6,207 bases of DNA from Halobacteriovoraceae bacterium (GTDB lineage: Bacteria; Bdellovibrionota; Bacteriovoracia; Bacteriovoracales; Bacteriovoracaceae), in the NCBI GenBank assembly GCA_018663815.1, contig JABJPQ010000459.1, positions 1 through 6,207 of the forward strand. The letters are read 5' to 3'. The notes under the pieces were generated by a model, which was given only the letters and a program-made list of their open reading frames with translations, was not told the DNA's origin and ran no database searches. Positions 1 to 5,613 of the stretch are shown piece by piece. The translations under genes and the position numbers were made by a program. Within the stretch, counting starts at the first letter, position 1; each line of letters opens with the position of its first letter.

Positions 1-10
1 ATCTTCACCT
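1..10 (-). promoter_or_regulatory. Possible ribosome binding site of a next minus-strand gene beyond the window
   Basis: Read on the minus strand, the last ten bases of the window are AGGTGAAGAT, a good Shine-Dalgarno core (AGGTGA) with only four bases left before the edge. A start codon just outside the window would be well spaced. This suggests another minus-strand gene follows the acyl-CoA dehydrogenase about 60 bp downstream, probably in the same transcript, because no terminator hairpin is visible in bases 1-59. No coding sequence of that gene is visible, so its identity is unknown. Confidence 0.3.
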
Positions 11-59
11 AAAAATTAAGTAAGAATATTTTCAGTACTTGACCTATTCACTTTATATG

Positions 60-1790
60 CTAAAGCGTGTAACTACTCACATCTTCTGTTAATGAAGTAA
101 TGGCCCTGGCACATGCAACTGAGTGTGCCAAATGTTGAGTTGTATAAATCTTAAAGTCGACTAATTTAGTCTCTAAATATACTTTTTCTTCATCATTTGC
201 GGATGTCATTTTTTCCTTAGCCACTAAAGCTGACTCCATTAACCTCCACGAGACAACAATATGCGCTGATAGATCGAGAAAGTCTTTACAACTTTGCAAA
301 ACAATTCCCATCTTTTTTGACTTCGCATGAGTTGCAATAAACTCCATTGCACTTTGAGCAGTCCCAAGCGCTTTTTGTAATGTTTCTCTTTCTATAGAAA
401 AATCATCCGTCAATCTGGTCATTGTCGTTAAAATTTCTTTAGATATTTGCTGAAAAACAGCTCCTTGATCTTTTAAGATTTTTCGCATAACAAAGTCAAT
501 GGCCTGAATCCCATTTGTTCCTTCATAAATGGTCGCAATTTTGATATCTCTTACAAACTGCTCTACACCATACTCAGAACAGTATCCATAGCCTCCGTGT
601 GCTTGTACAGCTTCGACGGCAACATTAAATCCCTGCTCTGAAGCAAATGATTTACAGATAGGTGTTAAAATTCCAATATAGTCATTATATTTTTCGTCTT
701 TATGTGCTTGATCAAAAAGATCAGCAGTATACAAAATGATTGATCTTAAACCTCTTGTCATCGCTCTCATCTTTAAAAGATTTTTTTTCACATCAGCATG
801 ATTAACAATTTCAGTATTAAATTGAACTCGTTCCTGTACGTATTGCTTGGTTAATTCATAGGCAAGATTAGCTTGCGACTCACCTTGCATGCCACAGTCA
901 AGTCTTGCTTCATTCATCATAATGAACATATTTTGCATGCCCTCAAACTCTTTACCGATCAAGTAGCCTTCACACTCATTTGCATCTCCAAAGTTCAGCA
1001 CACAAGTTGCTGATGCATGAATTCCCATTTTATGTTCTACTTGCGTACAATTAACATCATTTGTTACGCCACAAGTTCCGTCTTCATTGACTCTTAGCTT
1101 GGGAACGACAAACAGTGATATGCCTCTTGTTCCAGCTTCACCTTCCGGTGTTCTCGCTAAAACGAGATGAATATTGTTTTCATATAAATCATTATCTCCA
1201 GAGGAAATAAAAATTTTGGTTCCCTTTATTTTGTACCATCCTTCTTTTCCCTCAATTGGTGCTGCTGTCGCTTTTAGGTTTCCAACATCACTGCCCGCAC
1301 CAGCTTCGGTGAGACACATTGTTCCGCCCCAAGTTCCACTCATGATTTTTGGCACGTAAGTATTTTTGATATAATCATCTCCCACTAAATGCATCACATT
1401 CATGGCTCCCTTAGTTAAGCCAGGATACATCGACCAAGCAACGTTAGCTCCTGTGGCCAAAGAACGGCAAGCAGCAACAAGACCTTCAGGAGCAGGTGAT
1501 CCATCGATATTTTCAGGCATTCCAAGTGCATACCAACCCATTTCATAGAAGGCTTTATTAAGTTTATGTAAATTAGGTGAAACCTTAACGCCAGAGTCAG
1601 TTAACTCAACTCCAAATTCATCTGATTTTTGTCGAGTTGGAAAAACTTCATTTTCTACAAACTTATCGCATTCAATGATGATTTCCTTAACCGAGGTAGC
1701 ATCAAAGCCGTACTGCTCATGTTGAGAAATATTTAAAACATCGTTTAAGTTAAAAAGAATATCTTGTTGATCTGATTTGTAGACGGCCAT
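60..1790 (-). CDS. Acyl-CoA dehydrogenase, large DmdC/FadE-like type
   Basis: This is a complete 576-residue FAD-dependent acyl-CoA dehydrogenase. The family inserts a trans-2,3 double bond into acyl-CoA thioesters and passes electrons to electron-transfer flavoprotein in the cytoplasm. The N-terminal 30 or so residues match the short cap typical of the 590-600-residue subfamily that includes 3-methylmercaptopropionyl-CoA dehydrogenase (DmdC). The helical N domain follows, then the middle beta domain with the family signature MCLTEAGAGSDVG (158-170), then the C-terminal helical domain with QAHGGYGY (396-403) and IYEGTNGIQ (421-429). E423 is at the position of the usual catalytic base. Residues from about 450 to the end form the extra C-terminal helical extension of this subfamily. 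The start is the ATG at 1788-1790, preceded by GGAGG with 4-base spacing. It is isolated from the upstream lipoprotein gene by a terminator. The true acyl substrate cannot be told from sequence: fatty acyl-CoA is as likely as a DmdC-like thioester, so I give no symbol. Confidence 0.95.
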   Translation of the reverse strand: MAVYKSDQQDILFNLNDVLNISQHEQYGFDATSVKEIIIECDKFVENEVFPTRQKSDEFGVELTDSGVKVSPNLHKLNKAFYEMGWYALGMPENIDGSPAPEGLVAACRSLATGANVAWSMYPGLTKGAMNVMHLVGDDYIKNTYVPKIMSGTWGGTMCLTEAGAGSDVGNLKATAAPIEGKEGWYKIKGTKIFISSGDNDLYENNIHLVLARTPEGEAGTRGISLFVVPKLRVNEDGTCGVTNDVNCTQVEHKMGIHASATCVLNFGDANECEGYLIGKEFEGMQNMFIMMNEARLDCGMQGESQANLAYELTKQYVQERVQFNTEIVNHADVKKNLLKMRAMTRGLRSIILYTADLFDQAHKDEKYNDYIGILTPICKSFASEQGFNVAVEAVQAHGGYGYCSEYGVEQFVRDIKIATIYEGTNGIQAIDFVMRKILKDQGAVFQQISKEILTTMTRLTDDFSIERETLQKALGTAQSAMEFIATHAKSKKMGIVLQSCKDFLDLSAHIVVSWRLMESALVAKEKMTSANDEEKVYLETKLVDFKIYTTQHLAHSVACARAITSLTEDVSSYTL

Positions 1791-1822
1791 TTTTCCTCCA
1801 TGTATTGAAAAAGTCCGCCCAT

Positions 1823-1851
1823 AGAATATCTTAATTTGCTAAGGATTGAAA
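1823..1851 (-). promoter_or_regulatory. Weak promoter candidate for the acyl-CoA dehydrogenase gene
   Basis: On the minus strand, TATTCT (1828-1823) lies 17 bases after TTTCAA (1851-1846). The -10 matches the sigma-70 consensus at 4 of 6 positions and the -35 at only 3. The location is sensible, since it begins just past the terminator stem and leaves a leader of about 25 bases before the ATG. The match alone would not be persuasive in such AT-rich DNA. A promoter is expected here because the terminator should stop transcription from the lipoprotein gene. Confidence 0.2.
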
Positions 1852-1853
1852 TT

Positions 1854-1884
1854 AAAAAGTCGGACAATAAATATCCGACTTTTT
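1854..1884 (-). terminator. Rho-independent terminator of the lipoprotein gene, possibly working both ways
   Basis: An 11-bp perfect inverted repeat, AAAAAGTCGGA and TCCGACTTTTT, surrounds a 9-base loop. The core GTCGGA/TCCGAC holds the GC pairs and the outer A/T part gives a T run at the 3' end on either strand. It lies 26 bases past the stop codon of the minus-strand lipoprotein gene, where a terminator is expected. There is no plus-strand gene ending nearby, so termination on the plus strand would only limit antisense transcription out of the acyl-CoA dehydrogenase gene. Confidence 0.85.
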
Positions 1885-1910
1885 TACTTGTTGTATTATT
1901 TTTTAGCTTC

Positions 1911-2825
1911 TTAAAACTGAATACTTCTACGACCGGAATCAACCTCAGTATAAGAGTTTGTTTGAAAAGTATAGTTTAAGCGGTGAGTCTGAACCGAAAT
2001 ACTTTTAACTGTATTTACACCTGAGAAACTTAACGCTCCTGTTAATTCATGTGTATCATATACAGTATTTGCTGTCACTGCAATTGGATTTGCAAGCGAC
2101 GGTAGGTTTTGACTAATCACATAGCCCCTAATTGAACTATCTGTAAAGAAGTACTCTACAAAGTCTGCATCTATTCTCGTATTATTTCCATTTGCATCAG
2201 TTACATAAACCTCTGCTTTACTAATTACGACCCTACGAACAGTTTTACCTGCTAAGTTAAGCATCAAGTTATAAAGATTATCTCCTCTATCATAAACTCC
2301 TGCTTCAAAAAGAAAACCATAATTATCTGATCCCTGAGCAATAGATAAATCAACTTGGTTATGATCTCTTCTTCCAATAACTTTATATTCACCTTGTCTT
2401 ACAATCTCACCTAAGTCTGTTTGAGTTGCAGTATACGAACTATTTGTGTTTGCACAGTCACCTTTTAAAATACCAAAAAAGTTAATACAGTAACCTAAGT
2501 GGAAAATATCGCTTAAACCTATATTCTGTGTATTGTTATTGGAAAGGCTTTTTGCTGTGTCACTATAAGTTCGTCCGATATGGTAGATAACCATATTATC
2601 CGTCAAACCATTAGCAAATGATTTATTAACATAAAAATCACGCAATCGATTATAGTTATTCAGGTTTTGAACATCCGTATCTGTTTGATACCAATCTGGC
2701 GCAACTGGAGCAGCAGGAGCCGGTGTAGTACCCCCTCCACTTCCTCCTGACTTATTGTCTGAACCACAAGAAACGATTGATAGCACTAAAGCCGATAATA
2801 AAAATAGTTTTTTCAAATTTTTCAT
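1911..2825 (-). CDS. Lipoprotein of unknown function
   Basis: I do not recognise the family. Taken from the ATG at 2825, the protein has 304 residues. It opens with a lysine-containing n-region and a hydrophobic stretch ending in a lipobox, SIVSC, so C20 should be lipidated after signal peptidase II cleavage. The next residues are G and S, not aspartate, so outer-membrane delivery is likely. A flexible Gly, then Pro/Ala-rich linker runs from about 26 to 43. The rest (about 44-304) is a soluble-looking domain rich in Asn, Tyr and Thr, with beta-type alternation in the second half. C113 and C124 are the only other cysteines and could form a disulphide outside the cytoplasm. A longer reading from TTG at 2837 is possible, but the Shine-Dalgarno sequence lies inside it and the signal peptide fits the ATG. 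It is a single-gene unit followed by a strong terminator. A surface-exposed binding or structural role is only a guess. Confidence 0.85.
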   Translation of the reverse strand: MKNLKKLFLLSALVLSIVSCGSDNKSGGSGGGTTPAPAAPVAPDWYQTDTDVQNLNNYNRLRDFYVNKSFANGLTDNMVIYHIGRTYSDTAKSLSNNNTQNIGLSDIFHLGYCINFFGILKGDCANTNSSYTATQTDLGEIVRQGEYKVIGRRDHNQVDLSIAQGSDNYGFLFEAGVYDRGDNLYNLMLNLAGKTVRRVVISKAEVYVTDANGNNTRIDADFVEYFFTDSSIRGYVISQNLPSLANPIAVTANTVYDTHELTGALSFSGVNTVKSISVQTHRLNYTFQTNSYTEVDSGRRSIQF

Positions 2826-2827
2826 AA

Positions 2828-2835
2828 CTCTCTCC
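2828..2835 (-). promoter_or_regulatory. Ribosome binding site that decides the lipoprotein start
   Basis: The minus strand reads GGAGAGAG, then two T residues, then ATG at 2825-2823. The GGAG core ends 6 bases before that ATG, which is good spacing. The alternative TTG start at 2837 would lie directly at this site and has no Shine-Dalgarno sequence of its own. Confidence 0.7.
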
Positions 2836-2848
2836 AAAGTTGATTAAA

Positions 2849-2879
2849 ATAATAAAAAGATACATGTTATGTAGTTCAA
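2849..2879 (-). promoter_or_regulatory. Promoter candidate for the lipoprotein gene with a dyad in its spacer
   Basis: On the minus strand, TTGAAC (2879-2874) and TATTAT (2854-2849) are separated by 19 bases. The -35 matches consensus at 4 of 6 and the -10 at 5 of 6. The spacer contains the inverted repeat TACAT-GTT-ATGTA at 2861-2873. The predicted transcript would start near 2842, giving a short leader of about 17 bases that still carries the ribosome binding site. The region is very AT-rich, so chance matches are common. Confidence 0.3.
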
Positions 2880-2959
2880 TATTGATGCCAAAAAAGCTAG
2901 ACCATATTTCAATGATTTATATTTAGCAGAGATGTAAAAATGTGATATTTTTTAGTCAG

Positions 2960-3007
2960 TGTCTAAAATTAAGACATAAATCGACATTGAGCTAGAAAAT
3001 TTGTAGC
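2960..3007. promoter_or_regulatory. Two 17-bp imperfect palindromes, possible operators
   Basis: TGTCTAAAATTAAGACA (2960-2976) and GCTAGAAAATTTGTAGC (2991-3007) are each 17 bp long, with 7 of 8 base pairs symmetric about a central A and an AAATT-type core. Their centres, 2968 and 2999, are 31 bp apart, close to three helical turns. They lie in the divergent region between the lipoprotein gene and deoC, about 100-150 bp upstream of deoC. They could bind a dimeric repressor or activator. The outer arms differ from each other, which argues against one regulator binding both equally, and low-complexity DNA produces such dyads by chance. Confidence 0.3.
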
Positions 3008-3045
3008 ATCAGTTATGGAGAAAGTTCTCATTGTTTTTATTGTAC

Positions 3046-3076
3046 TTGAGAAATTCCAGCCGTAGTGGCGTTTAAT
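3046..3076 (+). promoter_or_regulatory. Promoter candidate for deoC
   Basis: TTGAGA (3046-3051) and TTTAAT (3071-3076) each match the sigma-70 consensus at 5 of 6 positions. The 19-base spacer is longer than the ideal 17. Transcription would begin near 3083, about 25 bases before the deoC ATG. This is the best-placed match in the divergent region, but the long spacer suggests a weak or activator-dependent promoter if it is real. Confidence 0.35.
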
Positions 3077-3107
3077 ATTAACCAATTTTCTTTCCAGTGA
3101 GATTCAA

Positions 3108-3776
3108 ATGAATTTAAACCTCTATATAGACCACACTCTTTTAAAACCTAACGCAACATCTGACCAAATAACAAAACTATGTAAAGAGGCGATTGAGCAT
3201 GAATTTGCATCAGTTTGTGTAAACTCATTTTTTGTTCCTTTTTGCAGCCGTATTTTAAAAGAAGCAAAAGTAAAAGTTTGTACTGTGGTCGGTTTCCCTT
3301 TAGGAGCAAGTCCAAAAGAAGTTAAAGCCTATGAAGCCAAACTAGCAATTGAGCATGGTGCCAATGAAATTGATATGGTGATAAACATCTCAGCCCTCAA
3401 AGATGAATTATATGATTCTGTTGAAAGAGACATCGCGGCCGTATTAAAGGTATGCCATGAGAATAGTACTCTGCTAAAAGTCATCATCGAAACATGTCTT
3501 CTAACAGATGATGAAAAAGTTAAAGCATGCGAAATTGCCAAAAAACTCAAAGTAGACTTTGTTAAAACCTCCACTGGTTTTTCAACTGGTGGAGCAACGG
3601 TAGAAGATGTTAAACTCATGAAAGAAGCAGTAGGTGATGATATTCAAGTTAAGGCATCTGGTGGAATTAAAGATATTGAAACGGCAAAGAAGATGATTGC
3701 TGCTGGTGCGACTCGCCTTGGTGCGAGTTCTGGGGTTAAATTAATGGCCGGTAAATCTGGCACAGCTAATTACTAA
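3108..3776 (+). CDS. deoC: Deoxyribose-phosphate aldolase
   Basis: This is a complete 222-residue class I aldolase (DERA) that reversibly cleaves 2-deoxy-D-ribose 5-phosphate to acetaldehyde and D-glyceraldehyde 3-phosphate in the cytoplasm, the last step in using DNA nucleosides as carbon. The length is normal for the short bacterial form. The opening motif is IDHTLLKP (7-14). D89 in EIDMVIN, the Schiff-base lysine K153 in DFVKTSTGF and the second active-site lysine K182 in VKASGGI are all present, as is the phosphate-binding GASSG (205-209). The enzyme should therefore be active. The start ATG has only a weak GTGAGA ribosome site about 5 bases upstream, but the conserved N-terminal motif begins six residues in and leaves no room for a later start. 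No deoA, deoB, deoD or deoR partner is in the window. The next gene begins 30 bp downstream without a terminator. Confidence 0.97.
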   Translation: MNLNLYIDHTLLKPNATSDQITKLCKEAIEHEFASVCVNSFFVPFCSRILKEAKVKVCTVVGFPLGASPKEVKAYEAKLAIEHGANEIDMVINISALKDELYDSVERDIAAVLKVCHENSTLLKVIIETCLLTDDEKVKACEIAKKLKVDFVKTSTGFSTGGATVEDVKLMKEAVGDDIQVKASGGIKDIETAKKMIAAGATRLGASSGVKLMAGKSGTANY

Positions 3777-3806
3777 TTAAAATATTTTTCGTAAAGGTAT
3801 TCAATA

Positions 3807-4592
3807 ATGATGACAACAAACTTAATTCAAAAAAACAGTTTTTTTATTTTCTCGATTCTTTTCTTCACTTCATGCTCACAAATTAAAGTTAGCACTCCAA
3901 GCAGTCGCTTTACCTCCCCTGAGGCACAAGGAAAACTCTTTTCAGGTAGCTTTCGAATGGAGCAAGTCACAGGAACAGAAGGAACATTAGATTTTGGTGG
4001 AGATAAAATAGATAACGAAATGGAACTCAGAAATAATACTTCCTCGCTGGGACTAAACTTTGATATTGGACTGGTAGAGCAAGTTGATTTAACGATTAAG
4101 TCATCCATGTACACTCCTAATATTTATACTGTTAAATTTCAAATTCTTGGTGATCCTCGTTTAAAGGCACAAAAAGGCAATAAATCCTTAGCAGCAAGTA
4201 TTGGATATGGTTCCCAAGAGCAAAGTCAGTCAGAGTCAGATTTTGAGCTTTTCAGCGACTCAAAAAATATTGAAGCGGATATTATTAATACAATGCTTGA
4301 GCTATCTGTTATTTACGGATACAGACCCGAAAATGACACTCTTGTTTACACTTCAGTTCAAGCTATCAAGCACGATATTGACTTTAAGTTAAAATCGACA
4401 ACTAACACCACTCTGGATGATAAAAGCTTTGCCCTACATACTTGGGCATACGGTGCTTCCCTGGGTGCCACGAGATACTTTGAGAGTTATTATTTAAATA
4501 TTGAGACAAGTGCACAAAAAGTAGATTGGACTAATAACGATCCCATGACTTATGCTTTTATAAGTATGGCCCTGGGGTATAATTGGAATTAA
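3807..4592 (+). CDS. Lipidated, probably beta-barrel, outer-membrane protein of unknown function
   Basis: I do not recognise the family. The 261-residue protein begins with a hydrophobic signal segment (about 11-22) and a lipobox-like LFFTSC ending at C23. The F at -3 is less usual than L, so signal peptidase II processing is likely but not certain. After a Ser/Thr-rich spacer, the region from about 75 to the end has amphipathic alternating segments such as LGLNFDIGL, VDLTIKSSM, LAASIGYGS, LELSVIYGYRP, YGASLGATRYF and the closing AFISMALGYNWN. These are typical of a small outer-membrane barrel of perhaps 8-10 strands, although the chain ends in Asn rather than Phe. A Gln/Ser/Glu-rich stretch near residues 139-146 comes from three nearby GTCAG repeats in the DNA. 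The first ATG is chosen because AAAGGT lies 8 bases before it. It is probably co-transcribed with deoC. Its stop overlaps that of convergent rmuC by 4 bp. Transport or envelope integrity are possible roles, but neither is shown. Confidence 0.85.
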   Translation: MMTTNLIQKNSFFIFSILFFTSCSQIKVSTPSSRFTSPEAQGKLFSGSFRMEQVTGTEGTLDFGGDKIDNEMELRNNTSSLGLNFDIGLVEQVDLTIKSSMYTPNIYTVKFQILGDPRLKAQKGNKSLAASIGYGSQEQSQSESDFELFSDSKNIEADIINTMLELSVIYGYRPENDTLVYTSVQAIKHDIDFKLKSTTNTTLDDKSFALHTWAYGASLGATRYFESYYLNIETSAQKVDWTNNDPMTYAFISMALGYNWN

Positions 4593-5602
4593 TGAATTGA
4601 CTTAGATGTCTTTGCACCAAGTCCTTTAAGCTCTTCAGCCCTGGAAATAAGGTTTCCTTTCCCTTCGAAAAGTTTTTTATGAACTTCCCCATGAGAGTCC
4701 TGAGCACGCTGTAGATGGACTCCAACTTTTTCAAAGTCATCTACTAAGCCAACAGACTTATCATACATAGCGCCGGCTTTTCGGGCCATCTCTTCAGTAT
4801 TTTTCGATTGTTTTTCTAAGCGCCATAAGGCCGCGACTGTTTTAAGATTTGCAATAATATTTACGGGTGAAACAAGTACAATATTTTTTTTAATCGATTC
4901 ATCAATTAATTCTGGATATTCTTTTAATATCAATGAATAGACACCCTCAACAGGAATAAATAAATAAACAAAGTCAGGCGTTTTCAAATCTTTTAGTTTT
5001 TGATAATTTTTCTTTGCCAAAGAATCAATATGAGTTTGAATCGAGAGCTTTAAGTTTTTAAGTGCTTTTGATTTATCATCTGTATTTACATAATCAAAGT
5101 AAGCCTTAAGACTCACCTTGGAATCAATAATAATATGGGAATCATTTGGTAACTGAATAATCACATCAGGTCTGAGGTTCTTACCTTCATCATCTTTGTA
5201 AGATTGTTGAGTAAAGTACTCGGTGTTTTTTTCTAAGCCTGCGAGCTCTAAAATGCGTTCTAGGGTCAATTCTCCCCATGAACCTTGGAATTTAACATCA
5301 CTAGAAAGAGCCCTCGTAAGTTGTCCAGCTTCAGCACCTATTTTATCAGCAGACTCAAGCATTTGATTAATTTTAGTCCGAATATTTTCCCGTTCCTTAA
5401 TATCAAAACGGTGTAGTTCATCAAGGTAGTTTTTGTGTTCTAGTGCTTGAGTTTTTAAAGAAGTTGAATTTTGAGATAGCACATCTGTCGCGATAACTTG
5501 AAAACGTTCTGTTTGAAGTTTTAAAATGTTCTTAAAAACAAAGTAAGACAATACGGCCGATAAAGAGCCACCAATAATAACAGCAAGTATAATTTCAATC
5601 AA
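4589..5602 (-). CDS. rmuC: DNA recombination protein RmuC
   Basis: This 337-residue protein belongs to the RmuC family, whose E. coli member limits recombination between short inverted repeats. The family is predicted to have a PD-(D/E)XK nuclease-like fold, with the exact activity unsettled. A membrane anchor spans about 3-24, then a short helical, probably coiled-coil segment runs from about 28 to 100. The core has the family motifs GSWGE (107-111), RPDVIIQLP (144-152), IIIDSKVSL (157-165), FIPVEG (215-220) and LVSPVNIIA (243-251). D146 and D160-S161-K162 are the candidate nuclease-like residues. E. coli RmuC has about 475 residues, so this is a short form, mostly lacking coiled coil and C-terminal tail. 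The start is TTG at 5602-5600, supported by AGAGGT 5 bases upstream and by the anchor beginning at once. The next in-frame Met is at residue 81, far too late. It follows tyrS after 9 bases, so the two are almost certainly one transcript. Confidence 0.93.
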   Translation of the reverse strand: MIEIILAVIIGGSLSAVLSYFVFKNILKLQTERFQVIATDVLSQNSTSLKTQALEHKNYLDELHRFDIKERENIRTKINQMLESADKIGAEAGQLTRALSSDVKFQGSWGELTLERILELAGLEKNTEYFTQQSYKDDEGKNLRPDVIIQLPNDSHIIIDSKVSLKAYFDYVNTDDKSKALKNLKLSIQTHIDSLAKKNYQKLKDLKTPDFVYLFIPVEGVYSLILKEYPELIDESIKKNIVLVSPVNIIANLKTVAALWRLEKQSKNTEEMARKAGAMYDKSVGLVDDFEKVGVHLQRAQDSHGEVHKKLFEGKGNLISRAEELKGLGAKTSKSIH

Positions 5603-5607
5603 AAGTT

Positions 5608-5613
5608 ACCTCT
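5608..5613 (-). promoter_or_regulatory. rmuC ribosome binding site overlapping the tyrS stop codon
   Basis: On the minus strand AGAGGT begins with the last two bases of the tyrS TAG stop and ends 5 bases before the rmuC TTG start. Ribosomes finishing tyrS would be placed directly on this site, which suggests translational coupling. It also supports TTG as the real start. Confidence 0.65.

Noticed and set aside
18..40. AAGTA and TACTT arms as a terminator after the acyl-CoA dehydrogenase gene
   Set aside because: Five A/T-rich pairs around a 13-base loop are too weak.
1174..1359. Plus-strand open frame of 61 codons inside the acyl-CoA dehydrogenase gene
   Set aside because: It lies wholly opposite a well-conserved coding region, has no visible ribosome site and its product looks like no protein family.
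1808..1861. Direct repeat AAAAAGTC at 1808-1815 and 1854-1861, considered as part of an attenuator
   Set aside because: On the minus strand the second copy comes after the terminator, so it cannot affect folding in time; eight bases of low complexity repeat easily by chance.
1745..1942. Minus-strand open frame of 65 codons spanning the terminator region
   Set aside because: It overlaps the ends of two real genes in another frame and crosses a strong terminator hairpin, so it is a chance frame.
3329..3619. Minus-strand open frame of 96 codons opposite deoC
   Set aside because: It is the reverse shadow of the conserved aldolase core; its Ser-rich translation reflects deoC codon use.
3827..4392. 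Two further open frames (minus 3827-4114, plus 4201-4392) within the second lipoprotein gene
   Set aside because: Both are out of frame with a protein that has a convincing signal peptide, ribosome site and barrel-like pattern over its full length.
4548..4565. Inverted repeat ACTTAT-GCTTTT-ATAAGT near the end of the second lipoprotein gene, considered as a terminator
   Set aside because: The 6-bp stem is almost all A/T, it lies within coding sequence and no T run follows on either strand.
4558..4740. Minus-strand open frame of 60 codons at the 3' end of rmuC
   Set aside because: It lies in a different frame from rmuC, covers its C-terminal coding sequence and has no independent support.
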